A DNA stretch of 64,000 bases from an uncultured Ruminococcus sp. (GCA_900315975.1 ONBA01000022.1:1-64000), one strand, 5' to 3'; positions 53,740 to 62,767 are shown, counted from the first letter of the stretch. Notes: generated from the letters alone by a model not told the origin. Numbers and translations: made by a program.

Positions 53740-55059
53740 TCAGAATCCCTGCGACTTTAGTTCAGCGACGAGCCCGGTATAGAATTCGCGGACGTCGTAG
53801 CCTTCGATATTTTCGCGCATAAGGTCGATAACATCGCCGTGGCTGATACCGCGAATGTGGTTATTATCTATGCGGCGAAACTGACCGTGCTTAGCGGACT
53901 CCTCCCAAACGAGACCGTCATTATCGCCATTGAGTTTTTTTATCAGCAGGTAGCTGAAACACAGCGGAAATCCTGCTGATATGGCACATTTCATAACAGA
54001 CATCACACTTCTGTAAGAAACGTCGGGCGAATCGGGCATTTGCAAATTCAGTTCCTTCATACGAATGGCACTAAGGTCATGAACGCCTGCCATAAAATCG
54101 GGAGCGCTGTCGCCGAGTTTACCGAAGATACTGTTATATCGGCGCGAGATTTTATCCTGCCATTTTTCGGATACCTTTCCGAGCAGGAAATCGACCATAT
54201 CACAGCCCATATGCGGAGTATTGATAGTAGTAAGGGTAGCGACGTACTTATCCATGCCGAGCTGACTTATAGCGTAGCGCGAATCGAGACCGCCCTTTGA
54301 GTGAGCGATGATATTGACCTTTTCCGCACCGGTTTCCTCAATCACCTTCAAAATAGTATTTTTGAGTTCTTCAGCACTATCATGAACCGAGCGTGCAGAC
54401 TGCTGTTTACCGTAGTAAACGGAAGCACCGTTGCGGATAAGAGCAGCAGGAACTCTTCCCCAGTAGTTAAACAGCTGCCAATCGCGGAAGAAAATGCCGT
54501 GCACCATGAGTATGGGGTACTTAGTTTTACAAATCTCATTTTCGGCGCGGGCGTTATCGAGTTCAGCCTTATCGGCTTCAAAGTAGTATTCACGCTTAGC
54601 CTTTTTGTAGAAATGGAAGATGAGGAAAAAGTTCACACCCGGAACCCACCAGAATATGAGCATGAGAACATATTCCGCAATTTTAATCTGTTTTGCACCA
54701 ATAGCAGTTCTCACGATACCGACGAGCAGAGTAAGCAGGATTGCAAGAACCGGCATAACGACCGAAAAACTCTTAGCGACCGCCCCACGCGGAGTGAGGC
54801 AGAAATAGGTGATAATGATTATCCATTCCGGCAAAAGAGACGCACCCGATAGCCAGATAAGGGATATACCGCGTTTGAGAGAGCGCATACGGAAGCTTTT
54901 CAGCGGAACCTTTTCGCTTCTGAACAGCATAACGAGGTAAATGATAGAAATACCTACTGTTCCGACGACTCTTGCCGAAACCGGCACTCCTGTGAGAGAA
55001 GTCCATAGCGGAACGAGGTTATAGAAAACGAGCAGTATAAATAATTCAAGAATTCTCAT
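53740..55059 (-). CDS. Membrane-anchored alpha/beta hydrolase (lipase-like)
   Basis: About 439 residues from MRILELFILL. The first 180 hold five or so membrane segments; the rest is an alpha/beta hydrolase: oxyanion strand ILMVHGIFFRDW, nucleophile in VNIIAHSKGGLDSRY, and a late His in HIRGISHGDVID. Triacylglycerol lipases of the LipA/B group share this pattern. Substrate unknown. No ribosome site is evident before ATG 55059, which lies only 15 nt after a terminator hairpin; a TTG at 55089 lies inside that hairpin. Confidence 0.8.
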   Translation of the reverse strand: MRILELFILLVFYNLVPLWTSLTGVPVSARVVGTVGISIIYLVMLFRSEKVPLKSFRMRSLKRGISLIWLSGASLLPEWIIIITYFCLTPRGAVAKSFSVVMPVLAILLTLLVGIVRTAIGAKQIKIAEYVLMLIFWWVPGVNFFLIFHFYKKAKREYYFEADKAELDNARAENEICKTKYPILMVHGIFFRDWQLFNYWGRVPAALIRNGASVYYGKQQSARSVHDSAEELKNTILKVIEETGAEKVNIIAHSKGGLDSRYAISQLGMDKYVATLTTINTPHMGCDMVDFLLGKVSEKWQDKISRRYNSIFGKLGDSAPDFMAGVHDLSAIRMKELNLQMPDSPDVSYRSVMSVMKCAISAGFPLCFSYLLIKKLNGDNDGLVWEESAKHGQFRRIDNNHIRGISHGDVIDLMRENIEGYDVREFYTGLVAELKSQGF

Positions 55060-55074
55060 AAATATAAAAAGTAA

Positions 55075-55102
55075 GGACTGTTGCACCAATGTACAACAGT
55101 CC
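55075..55102 (-). terminator. Hairpin between zinc-ribbon and hydrolase genes
   Basis: GGACTGTTG (55075-55083) pairs with CAACAGTCC (55094-55102). On the minus strand it is followed by TTACTTTTTATATTT, so it ends the zinc-ribbon transcript. Confidence 0.7.
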
Positions 55103-55110
55103 TGAAGTTA

Positions 55111-55545
55111 TTAGTAGTTCTGATTAGAATCTGCGTTAAAGAACTGATTGCTGCTTTCTGTATAGTAATCGTTAGGTTCGAGGGACATAAAGTCGTCGTC
55201 CTCCATATCAGGAAGCCTTGCTCCGCAGCGTCCGCAGAACTGGAAACGCTCATTGACCTCAGCGTCGCACTTGGGGCAGATCTTATATCCGCGGATGCCG
55301 TTGAGTTCAAATCTCATTTTCTTAATTCTTCTGCGTCTTGTGTCGATATCATCGCAGAGCACTTTGAGGTTAGCGGGATCCTCGTTGGGGTTCTTATAAT
55401 ATTTCTTACCGATATCGGTAAATATCTCAACGATTCTCTCCTCCTCGTACAGTATCTTTCTCTTCAGATTATTAGCCTCAGAGATACTTTTGGTCTTATC
55501 GGTAATGCCCTTGCTAGCGTCACCGATCTTATCGAGAAGACCCAT
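55111..55545 (-). CDS. Zinc-ribbon protein, unknown function
   Basis: 144 residues. Helical N-terminal half with coiled-coil character (MGLLDKIGDASKGITDKTKS; KRKILYEEERIVEIFTDIGK), then a zinc ribbon with two CxxC pairs (ICPKCDAEV and FCGRCGARL). The C-terminus is acidic and Asn-rich. Such proteins are common in ruminococci and unstudied. Start 55545 with AGGAGTG upstream. It is followed by a terminator, so it is expressed alone. Confidence 0.8.
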   Translation of the reverse strand: MGLLDKIGDASKGITDKTKSISEANNLKRKILYEEERIVEIFTDIGKKYYKNPNEDPANLKVLCDDIDTRRRRIKKMRFELNGIRGYKICPKCDAEVNERFQFCGRCGARLPDMEDDDFMSLEPNDYYTESSNQFFNADSNQNY

Positions 55546-55760
55546 GTTCATCACTCCTATAGAATATTGTGCCGCTCACGTACCGGACGAACGTGCTCTG
55601 TTGCAGATACAGTCCCCGATACATCTGCACCTATATTATACATTTTTTATAAAAAAATGTCAAGGGTTTTTACATTTATTCTACGTTTTTTTAAAAAATT
55701 AGCTAATAGATTTATGGAAAATACCCTATAGAAACCATTGCACAGATTTAATAGAAGTAG

Positions 55761-56195
55761 TTACATTTTCTCGATATCGTGTTCAGTAAGCTGAATAATA
55801 CCGCCTTTTTCAAGGGCAGAAGAAGCGTTGTTATTATCGTCAACGCGGATAACGAAAGAGACCGACTTATCGGACTTTCCGAGGAAAGCGTAGAGGTACT
55901 CGATATTAACGTTATCAGCGCCGAGGATATCAAGAACGCGGCTAAGCTGACCTGGGGTATCGGGGATAGAAATAGCAACTATCTCAGTATCCGCGACGGC
56001 ATACGAAGCCTTTCTGAGTATATCAGCAGCCTTATCGGTATCATTTGCTATCATTCTGAGGATGCCGAAATCCTTGGTATCGGCGATACTAAGAGCTCTG
56101 ATATTGATATTATTCTCCTTGAGCAGCTTCAGTACGCCGGTAAGCTGATTTGGTTTATTATCTAAAAATACTGAGATCTGTCTTACATTTGCCAT
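55761..56195 (-). CDS. Double ACT-domain protein
   Basis: 144 residues: two ACT domains, the first ISVFLDNKPNQLTGVLKLL, the second VAISIPDTPGQLSRVLDILG. Stand-alone ACT pairs of this type bind amino acids and lie beside aromatic or branched-chain amino-acid genes. Here it closes a run of genes with indolepyruvate oxidoreductase and phenylacetate-CoA ligase, the standard neighbourhood. It may sense an aromatic amino acid. AAGGAGG before the ATG. The 55546-55760 gap shows only AT-rich sequence. Confidence 0.85.
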   Translation of the reverse strand: MANVRQISVFLDNKPNQLTGVLKLLKENNINIRALSIADTKDFGILRMIANDTDKAADILRKASYAVADTEIVAISIPDTPGQLSRVLDILGADNVNIEYLYAFLGKSDKSVSFVIRVDDNNNASSALEKGGIIQLTEHDIEKM

Positions 56196-56232
56196 TGAAG
56201 TTCCTCCTTGAAGATAGAATTATAAAGAACGA

Positions 56233-56448
56233 TCAAAGCTCCTCATACATAACGAGAGCGGAGAAGTCCTCGCAGAACTCGTTAACGTGAGTCTGAGCGT
56301 CATGGCAGAGCCCTGCCGCAGTGCTGTACTTGATGTCGATAACCTTTACAGTAGCGATAAACTCATTGATATCGCTTTCAAAGTTAGAGAATTTTTCATA
56401 TTTCTCCTGAGCGGGCTGGAAGCTTGTTGAAAAAAGTTTGATTTTCAT
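56233..56448 (-). CDS. Small conserved-looking protein, unknown function
   Basis: 71 residues, MKIKLFSTSFQPAQEKYEKF to the end VMYEEL, without membrane segments. The ribosome site AAAGGAGAAA is good and the gene lies between paaK and the ACT gene with short gaps, so it is probably real and co-transcribed. The start resembles a beta strand followed by a helix, as in small substrate-binding proteins, but no family is recognised. Confidence 0.65.
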   Translation of the reverse strand: MKIKLFSTSFQPAQEKYEKFSNFESDINEFIATVKVIDIKYSTAAGLCHDAQTHVNEFCEDFSALVMYEEL

Positions 56449-56505
56449 GATAATTTCTCCTTTAATGTTGAATTTATTAAAATATAAAAATTTTAATCGT
56501 ATTAG

Positions 56506-57828
56506 TTACTGCTTAGCAGGGTTGTCGTGAAGTTTTCTCTTATCAATAACTCTTACCGCCTTACCTTCGCTTCTTGCGATAGACTTAGGTGAAACGAGGT
56601 GAACCTTCGGGTTAATGCCGAGCATAGTCTTGATAGCGGTAGCGAGAGCGCGTTCCTGATCCTGCATATCCTTGACCTTATCCGAGAACTGTTCCGGCTT
56701 CATTTCTACGCTGATATCGAGGGTATCGCTGTTATTAACGCGGTCGACCTCGATGATGTAGTTAGGTGCATAGCCCTCAGCGATGAGAACGGTCTCGATC
56801 TGACTCGGGAACACGTTAACGCCGCGAATAATCATCATATCGTCACTTCTGCCCATAGGCTTAGCCATTTTCACGAGGGTACGTCCGCACGAGCATTTTT
56901 TTCTGCTGAGCACGCAGAGATCGCGGGTACGATATCTGAGAAGCGGGAAAGCTTCCTTAGTGATACTGGTGAAAACGAGTTCGCCGACCTCACCTTCAGG
57001 GAGAACTTCGCCGGTATCGGGGTCGATTATCTCAGCGATGAAGTTATCCTCATTTATATGCATACCGGACTGTTCCGAGCACTCGAAAGCAACACCGGGG
57101 CCGCTTGATTCAGTCAGACCATATATATCGAAAGCCTTGATACCGAGTGATTTCTCGATAGACTTGCGCATTTCCTCAGTCCACGGTTCAGCGCCGAAGA
57201 TACCGGCTTTGAGCTTGAGGTCATCGGGATCGAGCCCCATTTCCTCGACAGTTTCGCCGAGGTAAGCGGCATAGGAAGGAGTACAGCAGAGGATAGTGGT
57301 ACCGAGGTCCTGCATAAACTGTATCTGACGCTCAGTATTTCCCGAAGACATGGGAAGAGTGAGACATCCGACCTTATGTGAACCGCCGTGCAGACCGGCA
57401 CCGCCTGTGAAGAGACCGTAGCCGTAAGCGACCTGAAGAACGTCCTCATTAGTACCGCCAGCGGCAGTGATAGCTCTTGCTACGCAGTCCTCCCACATAT
57501 CGACATCATTCTGGGTATAGAAAGCGACAACGCGCTTTCCTGTAGTACCGCTTGTTGAGTGGATACGAACGCACTCGCTGAGCGGTTTAGCAAGCAGTCC
57601 ATATGGATAAGCCTCACGGAGGTCAGCCTTGCTGAGAAAAGGTAACTTATACAGATCGTCTGTTCCCTTGATGTCCTCGGGCTTAACGCCTTTTTCGTCC
57701 ATAAGATCGCGGTAATATTTAACGTTATCGTAAACGTGTTTTACCTGAGCGACAAGACGTTCGTCCTGAAGCTTTTTCATGTCCTCCCGGGACATAGTTT
57801 CGATCTCTTTGTTCCAATATCTTTCCAT
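56506..57828 (-). CDS. paaK: Phenylacetate-CoA ligase (aryl-acetate CoA ligase)
   Basis: 440 residues, adenylate-forming; activates phenylacetate or related aryl-acetates to CoA thioesters. AMP loop IHSTSGTTGKRVVAFY, YGLTESSGPGVAFEC, RYRTRDLCVL, then a C-terminal domain with GRSDDMMIIRGVNVFPSQIE. Rumen ruminococci are known to take up phenylacetate and carboxylate it to phenylalanine, and with iorAB next door this ligase would supply the CoA ester. A hairpin with loop AATGGC lies 34 nt upstream. AAGGAG before the ATG. Confidence 0.93.
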   Translation of the reverse strand: MERYWNKEIETMSREDMKKLQDERLVAQVKHVYDNVKYYRDLMDEKGVKPEDIKGTDDLYKLPFLSKADLREAYPYGLLAKPLSECVRIHSTSGTTGKRVVAFYTQNDVDMWEDCVARAITAAGGTNEDVLQVAYGYGLFTGGAGLHGGSHKVGCLTLPMSSGNTERQIQFMQDLGTTILCCTPSYAAYLGETVEEMGLDPDDLKLKAGIFGAEPWTEEMRKSIEKSLGIKAFDIYGLTESSGPGVAFECSEQSGMHINEDNFIAEIIDPDTGEVLPEGEVGELVFTSITKEAFPLLRYRTRDLCVLSRKKCSCGRTLVKMAKPMGRSDDMMIIRGVNVFPSQIETVLIAEGYAPNYIIEVDRVNNSDTLDISVEMKPEQFSDKVKDMQDQERALATAIKTMLGINPKVHLVSPKSIARSEGKAVRVIDKRKLHDNPAKQ

Positions 57829-57861
57829 TGGACTTCTACTCCTTACTGATTGGATTTATGT

Positions 57862-57883
57862 AAACCAGCGCCATTGCTGATTT
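57862..57883 (-). promoter_or_regulatory. AATGGC-hexaloop hairpin before paaK
   Basis: On the minus strand AAATCAGC pairs with GCTGGTTT (one G-T pair) around the loop AATGGC. It lies 34 nt before the paaK ATG, the same distance as the asnB copy. No other feature is seen in 57884-58007. Confidence 0.5.
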
Positions 57884-58007
57884 TTGATTGGTATATTCAG
57901 AATAATTGCTTACGCGTAAATATTTCTCGCCATTAAAGCAACGAGAAAGATCGTATGCTTACCGGATCAACTTTCAATCCACAGATACCTTATACCGGCG
58001 GAATTGA

Positions 58008-58589
58008 TCAGACTGATTCAGCATTAAGACCGAGCTCAAAAGCCTTCTTATTGAGTTCGAGGAACTTAGCAGGCACACACTGTTCAATAGCCTTCTGCCA
58101 TAGCTCCATAGGGTAATCCATACGAGCGGCGAGAACACCCATAAGAACGACATTTGAAGCCTTGGAAGTACCAGCCTGCTCCGCAAGAGCGAGGGCGTCA
58201 ACAGCTACGAGGTCAGCGCCGGCAGCTCTGAGTTTTTCCACGAGATTCTCGGGGTACTGAGCCGCACCGGTGATAACGGGCATAGGGTCAATCTGCTGAG
58301 TTGAAGTAATGAGATGACCGCCTTTTTTGAGGTAAGGCAGGCAGCGTGCAGCTTCGAGCAGCTCAAATGAGATAACAGCGTCAGCCTCGCCCTTTTCGAT
58401 AACGGGAGAGTACACCTTGTCGCCGTACTTAACATAGGTAACAACGGAGCCGCCGCGCTGAGACATACCGTGAACCTCGCTGACCTTAACGTCATAACCC
58501 TGTGCGAGAAGCACATTTCCTATCAATCTTGAAGCCAGCAGTGAACCCTGTCCGCCAACGCCGACTATCATCATAGATTTAGTTTCCAT
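58008..58589 (-). CDS. iorB: Indolepyruvate ferredoxin oxidoreductase, beta subunit
   Basis: 193 residues, the gamma-type domain of 2-oxoacid:ferredoxin oxidoreductases: MMIVGVGGQGSLLASRLIGN, SEVHGMSQRGGSVVTYVKYG and the VVLMGVLAA strand. It pairs with iorA to interconvert aryl-pyruvates and aryl-acetyl-CoA with ferredoxin. It is separated from iorA by an unknown gene. AAAGGAG precedes the ATG. Confidence 0.93.
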   Translation of the reverse strand: METKSMMIVGVGGQGSLLASRLIGNVLLAQGYDVKVSEVHGMSQRGGSVVTYVKYGDKVYSPVIEKGEADAVISFELLEAARCLPYLKKGGHLITSTQQIDPMPVITGAAQYPENLVEKLRAAGADLVAVDALALAEQAGTSKASNVVLMGVLAARMDYPMELWQKAIEQCVPAKFLELNKKAFELGLNAESV

Positions 58590-58613
58590 TATATTACTCC
58601 TTTGAAGTTGATG

Positions 58614-59015
58614 TCAATTTAAATCGAGAAGTTCGAGGTCGCCGTCGACGAAACCGATAGCCGCACCTTCAAAGCTTCTGAGAATTCTGCCGTATTTGCC
58701 TGTTCTGAAATATTCTTCGACCATTTCCTTAAAGAGGTCCTGAGCGTGTTTCCAGCCTGTATCATCCTCATCAGAGGTATCGACGATGAAGACATTTTCT
58801 TCACTGCTCCACACCATATCGCAAGCCCATTCGCCGCTGACATCATCGGGGTCGAAAACACCGGCAGCAGCTATCTGAGCGGAATATAGGTTTTCCTCTT
58901 CAGATTCAGCATAAAGGTTAAAGCAAATAGCCTTAGTAGAATCGGGCAGTTCATTAATTTCAAGGAGGTCATCCAGCCAGCGGCTGAATTCCTCATAAAT
59001 ATTCATTTGCAACAT
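58614..59015 (-). CDS. Unknown protein inserted between iorA and iorB
   Basis: 133 residues, acidic (DTSDEDDTGWKHAQDLFKEM, then GFVDGDLELLDLN). The C-terminal half has the look of a small alpha/beta fold, reminiscent of SMI1/KNR4-type or immunity-like proteins, but I cannot place it. Start ATG 59015, with AGGAG eight nucleotides before. Same strand, short gaps (24 nt to iorB, 58 nt to iorA): likely co-transcribed. Its position splits a subunit pair that is normally adjacent. Confidence 0.65.
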   Translation of the reverse strand: MLQMNIYEEFSRWLDDLLEINELPDSTKAICFNLYAESEEENLYSAQIAAAGVFDPDDVSGEWACDMVWSSEENVFIVDTSDEDDTGWKHAQDLFKEMVEEYFRTGKYGRILRSFEGAAIGFVDGDLELLDLN

Positions 59016-59073
59016 ATAAATGCTCCTGTAGTGATAATATCTGCTATTGAAGACAAGCTGAACAAGACCCGCC

Positions 59074-60804
59074 TTATTCGATAGCACCTATCTTGCACTG
59101 TTCCTTGCAGATGCCGCAGCCGACGCACTGAGTATGGTCGATAACAGCCTTACCGTCTCTCATTGAGATAGCGGGACATCCGAGCTTCATGCACATCTTG
59201 CATCCCACGCACTTATCAGTATTAACCTTGAAAGGCGGATTATGCTTAACGTATTTGAGGAGAGCACAGGGACGGCGTGAGATAATAACAGATGCCTCAT
59301 CAGCAGCGAGTTCCTCCTTGATAGCAGCCTCAGTCTCAGCGAGCTTGTAGGGGTCAGTAACGCGAACACGCTTGATACCGATAGCCTTGCAGAGTTCCTC
59401 AAGGTTAACAGCGGCAGCGGGGTCGCCCTTGAGGTTTTTACCGGTAGTAGGGTTCTGCTGATGACCTGTCATACCTGTGATAGAGTTATCGAGGATGATA
59501 ACAGTAGAATTCGAGTTATTGTAAGCGATATTAACGAGACCGGTCATACCGCTGTGCATGAATGTAGAATCGCCGATAACAGCAACGGTCTTGTGTTCAG
59601 ACTCAGCACCGCGAGCCTTATTGAAGCCGTGAAGACCTGAGATAGAAGCGCCCATGCAGATAGTAGTATCAATAGCATTAAGGGGAGCAGCAGCACCGAG
59701 GGTATAGCAGCCGATATCGCCTGAAACGGTCACGCCGAGCTTTTTGAGGCAGTAGAAGAGACCGCGGTGAGGACATCCTGCACACATAACAGGCGGACGG
59801 ATCGGGATATTCTCGTCGAGAGCAGCGAAGTCTTTTTTCTCACCGAGGAGCTTCTCAGCTATAACAGACTGCGGAAGTTCGCCGATATATCCGAAAATTT
59901 CCTTGCCCTTGACGTTGTTCACACCGATATTGCGGCAATGTTCCTCAATGATACCGTCAAGCTCTTCGATAACATATACCTGCTCATACTTAGCAGCGAA
60001 GTCCTGAATGAGCTTAACAGGGAGAGGATTTACCATACCAAGTTTGAGAACAGAAGCCTTCTCACCGAGAGCTTCCTTAACGTACTGATAAGCTGCACCG
60101 TTAGTAATAACGCCGAATTCAGCCTTATCTGAAATTTCAACTCTGTTGAGCGGAGAAGTCTCAGCGTATTCGATGAGCTTTTTGGTACGCTCCTCAACGA
60201 AAACGTGTCTGCCCTTAGCATAAGCAGGCATCATAACGAATTTCTGCGGAGTTTTTTCGTAAGGTCTGAGTTCAAGCTCCTGACGGTCTTCCATTTCGAC
60301 GATGCTCTGTGAATGAGCAACACGAGTAGACATTCTAACTATAAACGGAGCGTCATACTGCTCAGAAAGCTCAAAAGCGAGCTTGACGAATTCCTTGCAC
60401 TCTGTAGAATCAGAGGGTTCGAGCATAGGCACCTTAGAAGCGATAGCGTGGTGACGGCTATCCTGCTCATTCTGTGAAGAATGCATACCCTGGTCGTCAG
60501 CAACAGCGATTACCATACCGGCGTTAACACCGGTATATCCGGCAGTATAGAGGGGGTCAGCAGCAACGTTGAGACCAACGTGCTTCATTCCGCAGAAGCT
60601 TCTCGCACCCGCAATAGAAGCGCCGAGAGCAGTTTCCATAGCAACCTTCTCATTAGGTGCCCACTCAGCGTAGACCTCGTCGTATTTAGCGACTTCCTCA
60701 GTTATCTCAGTAGAAGGAGTTCCGGGATAGCTTGATACTATCTTACATCCCGCTTCGTAGAGACCTCTTGCGAAAGCCTCGTTTCCAAGCATAAGTTTTT
60801 TCAT
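59074..60804 (-). CDS. iorA: Indolepyruvate ferredoxin oxidoreductase, alpha subunit
   Basis: 576 residues. N-terminal pyrimidine-binding domain (MLGNEAFARGLYEAGCKIVS; YPGTPSTEI), then a thiamine-diphosphate-binding domain (CAGCPHRGLFYCL; GDIGCYTLG; GDSTFMHSGMTGL), and a C-terminal ferredoxin domain with two 4Fe-4S motifs (CVGCKMCMKLGCP and CVGCGICKEQC). It decarboxylates indole-, phenyl- or hydroxyphenyl-pyruvate, or runs in reverse to make aromatic amino acids from aryl-acetates. First gene of iorA-unknown-iorB-paaK. Confidence 0.95.
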   Translation of the reverse strand: MKKLMLGNEAFARGLYEAGCKIVSSYPGTPSTEITEEVAKYDEVYAEWAPNEKVAMETALGASIAGARSFCGMKHVGLNVAADPLYTAGYTGVNAGMVIAVADDQGMHSSQNEQDSRHHAIASKVPMLEPSDSTECKEFVKLAFELSEQYDAPFIVRMSTRVAHSQSIVEMEDRQELELRPYEKTPQKFVMMPAYAKGRHVFVEERTKKLIEYAETSPLNRVEISDKAEFGVITNGAAYQYVKEALGEKASVLKLGMVNPLPVKLIQDFAAKYEQVYVIEELDGIIEEHCRNIGVNNVKGKEIFGYIGELPQSVIAEKLLGEKKDFAALDENIPIRPPVMCAGCPHRGLFYCLKKLGVTVSGDIGCYTLGAAAPLNAIDTTICMGASISGLHGFNKARGAESEHKTVAVIGDSTFMHSGMTGLVNIAYNNSNSTVIILDNSITGMTGHQQNPTTGKNLKGDPAAAVNLEELCKAIGIKRVRVTDPYKLAETEAAIKEELAADEASVIISRRPCALLKYVKHNPPFKVNTDKCVGCKMCMKLGCPAISMRDGKAVIDHTQCVGCGICKEQCKIGAIE

Positions 60805-60909
60805 TATTATGTATTTCCTTTCATGTTATTTATCGTAAAAGTAATATTAAATTTTGCACGGCTTTAAACATAATTTGCTCAGCAATTTATGTTAGCCAGT
60901 CTGCGAATC

Positions 60910-61743
60910 TTACCTGTTATTCATAACAGCTGAACTCAGCCACTCTGCAACTCCGTCACCGTCATTACAGCCGATGACAATATCCGCGGCAGCTTTTAGT
61001 TCATCTTTTGCATTACCGACCGCTATTTTCACGTCAGCCGCCTCAAACATACTCAAATCATTGAGATTATCGCCGAATGCAACTACCTCGTCAAAGCCGA
61101 ATTCTTCGCGCAGGAACTTTATTCCGTTGAATTTTGAAGCCTTCGCCGAGAACACTTCAAGGTACCATTCACCGTTGTAAACGTCGAGATAGAACGCATA
61201 ATCTACACCTTCTATCTTTTCAACTGCACATTTCACCGGATAAAGTACATCATGCGGACCGGTAGTCGTATAGTAGATGGCATCACCGTTTGCGTGGTCT
61301 GCAAGCCGGTCCACCTGTACAAACGGCTTCTTATAGTCGTTTTTCCGCGATTCTGCAAAGCTTCGCATCACTTTCGTGTTCAGCTCGGAATAGTAGCAGA
61401 CAAGCGTCTCGTCCTCAAGTTTATACATGAAGCATCGCACATTATTCCGCTCAAATGCCTTCAATACCTCCGCTGACGCTTCAACAGGTATGAACTCAGT
61501 TTTAAGGTAACGCTTATTTCTGATATCGTAAATGCTGACCCCGTTCATGAGTATGCACGGGACATTGATATCAAGCCTGCCGGTTATCGGTATCGCTGAA
61601 TATATCGACCTTGCAGTCGCAAATGTGAAGTATTCTCCCTTAGCGGTAAGCGCATTTATCACTTCAGCAGTATGTTCCGTTATCTCGGGTGCGGGACTCA
61701 GCAGAGTTCCGTCTAGGTCAGAAACATAAAGCGTTTTTTTCAT
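60910..61743 (-). CDS. Cof-type HAD phosphatase
   Basis: 277 residues from MKKTLYVSDLDGTLL, whose DLDGT holds the nucleophile and acid/base Asp. Cap domain in the middle (type C2). Late motifs KFNGIKFLREEFG (Lys) and VAFGDNLNDLSMFEAAD bind magnesium. Cof-type enzymes dephosphorylate sugar phosphates, nucleotides or pyridoxal phosphate; the substrate is not predictable. Start 61743 with GGAGG before it. Apparently a single-gene unit. Confidence 0.88.
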   Translation of the reverse strand: MKKTLYVSDLDGTLLSPAPEITEHTAEVINALTAKGEYFTFATARSIYSAIPITGRLDINVPCILMNGVSIYDIRNKRYLKTEFIPVEASAEVLKAFERNNVRCFMYKLEDETLVCYYSELNTKVMRSFAESRKNDYKKPFVQVDRLADHANGDAIYYTTTGPHDVLYPVKCAVEKIEGVDYAFYLDVYNGEWYLEVFSAKASKFNGIKFLREEFGFDEVVAFGDNLNDLSMFEAADVKIAVGNAKDELKAAADIVIGCNDGDGVAEWLSSAVMNNR

Positions 61744-61983
61744 AAATAAACCTCCGCTGGATGTAGATTCACACATTAATTATATCACATTTGAATACAA
61801 AATGAAAGCACATATTTAACTACACTCCGATATTCGTTGAATTTCACGAATTTTCAAGTCGTTTCATGTGTATACTGCCTAAATTAACGACATTTTTTTA
61901 CAAAATGCATCATTGCAGTTTCAATAAAAATATGTTGAAAACTCGGTTGAAACAGTTGAAAACAACGAATTGCAAATATCCTA

Positions 61984-62012
61984 TTGACTTGCTTTTCAAG
62001 ACGTTGTATAAT
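61984..62012 (+). promoter_or_regulatory. Promoter of the folate transporter operon
   Basis: TTGACT (61984-61989), 17-bp spacer, TATAAT (62007-62012). A hairpin GGCAGA/TCTGCC (62020-62035) sits at the predicted 5' end. 61744-61983 is AT-rich without any gene. Confidence 0.75.
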
Positions 62013-62041
62013 AATTTCCGGCAGATGTGTCTGCCATATTT

Positions 62042-62139
62042 TGAAGAGTAAAAGCGAGTTCGTTAAGTGCCTGCCGAACGGGGAGTTGTCGGTGGGACGA
62101 AGGCATACTGCCGCGGTTCGCGCTTTGCATCCCGCTTCA
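62042..62139 (+). ncRNA. Tetrahydrofolate (THF) riboswitch
   Basis: The core matches the THF riboswitch class: outer stem TGAAG/CTTCA, CGTTAAGTG, CGAACGGGGAGTTG, GGTGGGACGA, then GGCATACTGCCGCGG and TTTGCATCCCGCTTC. It lies directly before a folate ECF transporter gene, the usual target. It binds reduced folates and lowers transporter expression when folate is ample. Confidence 0.88.
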
Positions 62140-62163
62140 TAGGACAACTTTAAGAGGTATTAC

Positions 62164-62206
62164 CCTCCTTTCCTTGTCGTATGATGTGGAAAAGGAGGAT
62201 TTTTTT
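62164..62206 (+). promoter_or_regulatory. Riboswitch expression platform
   Basis: CCTCCTTTCC (62164-62173) pairs with GGAAAAGGAGG (62188-62198, one extra A), followed by seven T and then the folT ATG. The right arm is the folT ribosome site (AAGGAGG), so the same hairpin can hide it and also end transcription. Confidence 0.75.
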
Positions 62207-62767
62207 ATGTACACAACTCAAAGTCAAAACACACCCATCAACAATCTGAAACTGTTCGGAAACATCCGCGTGCTCATCATCGCCGGTCTTTTTATCGCTA
62301 TGAGCAGCGTTTTCGGCAAACTCCTCGCCTTTGACGTTACCCCATTCATCAGAATCAGTATCGAGAATCTGCCCATTCTTATGGCAGGAATTTTCTTCGG
62401 TCCGTTCGTCGGCGGTGCTGTAGGACTCGGTGCTGACCTTCTCGGATGCGCCCTCAAAGGCTACACTGTCGCTCCGTTGATTACTCTCGGATTCATCGGA
62501 GTTGGCGTGATATCGGGTCTTATCTCTATGAAGCTCAAGTCTGATAAGCCTTTCAGCCTCGCACTTTCTGTATTCGTACCCCACATCATCTGCTCTATGC
62601 TTATCAAGTCGTTCGGTCTCCACGTTCTCTACGGTACCCCAATTCAGGCACTTGTGTGGCGTATCCCCACTTATCTCGTCATAGCTGCTTTTGAGTTCAC
62701 AGTCATCTTCCTGCTCACAAGAAACAAGGCTTTCTCTCAGCAGCTCAACAAAATGTGCAGCAGATGA
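62207..62767 (+). CDS. folT: Folate ECF transporter, substrate-binding component
   Basis: 186 residues, five to six membrane segments typical of ECF S-components: VLIIAGLFIAMSSVFGKLLA, IENLPILMAGIFFGPFVGGA (the family's G-P-x-x-G loop), LITLGFIGVGVISGLI and VFLLTRN-like end. The THF riboswitch and adjacent folC make folate the likely cargo. ECF energy genes (ecfA, ecfT) are not in the window. Start 62207 (MYTTQ) fits the riboswitch-controlled ribosome site. It overlaps folC as ATGA. Confidence 0.9.
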   Translation: MYTTQSQNTPINNLKLFGNIRVLIIAGLFIAMSSVFGKLLAFDVTPFIRISIENLPILMAGIFFGPFVGGAVGLGADLLGCALKGYTVAPLITLGFIGVGVISGLISMKLKSDKPFSLALSVFVPHIICSMLIKSFGLHVLYGTPIQALVWRIPTYLVIAAFEFTVIFLLTRNKAFSQQLNKMCSR

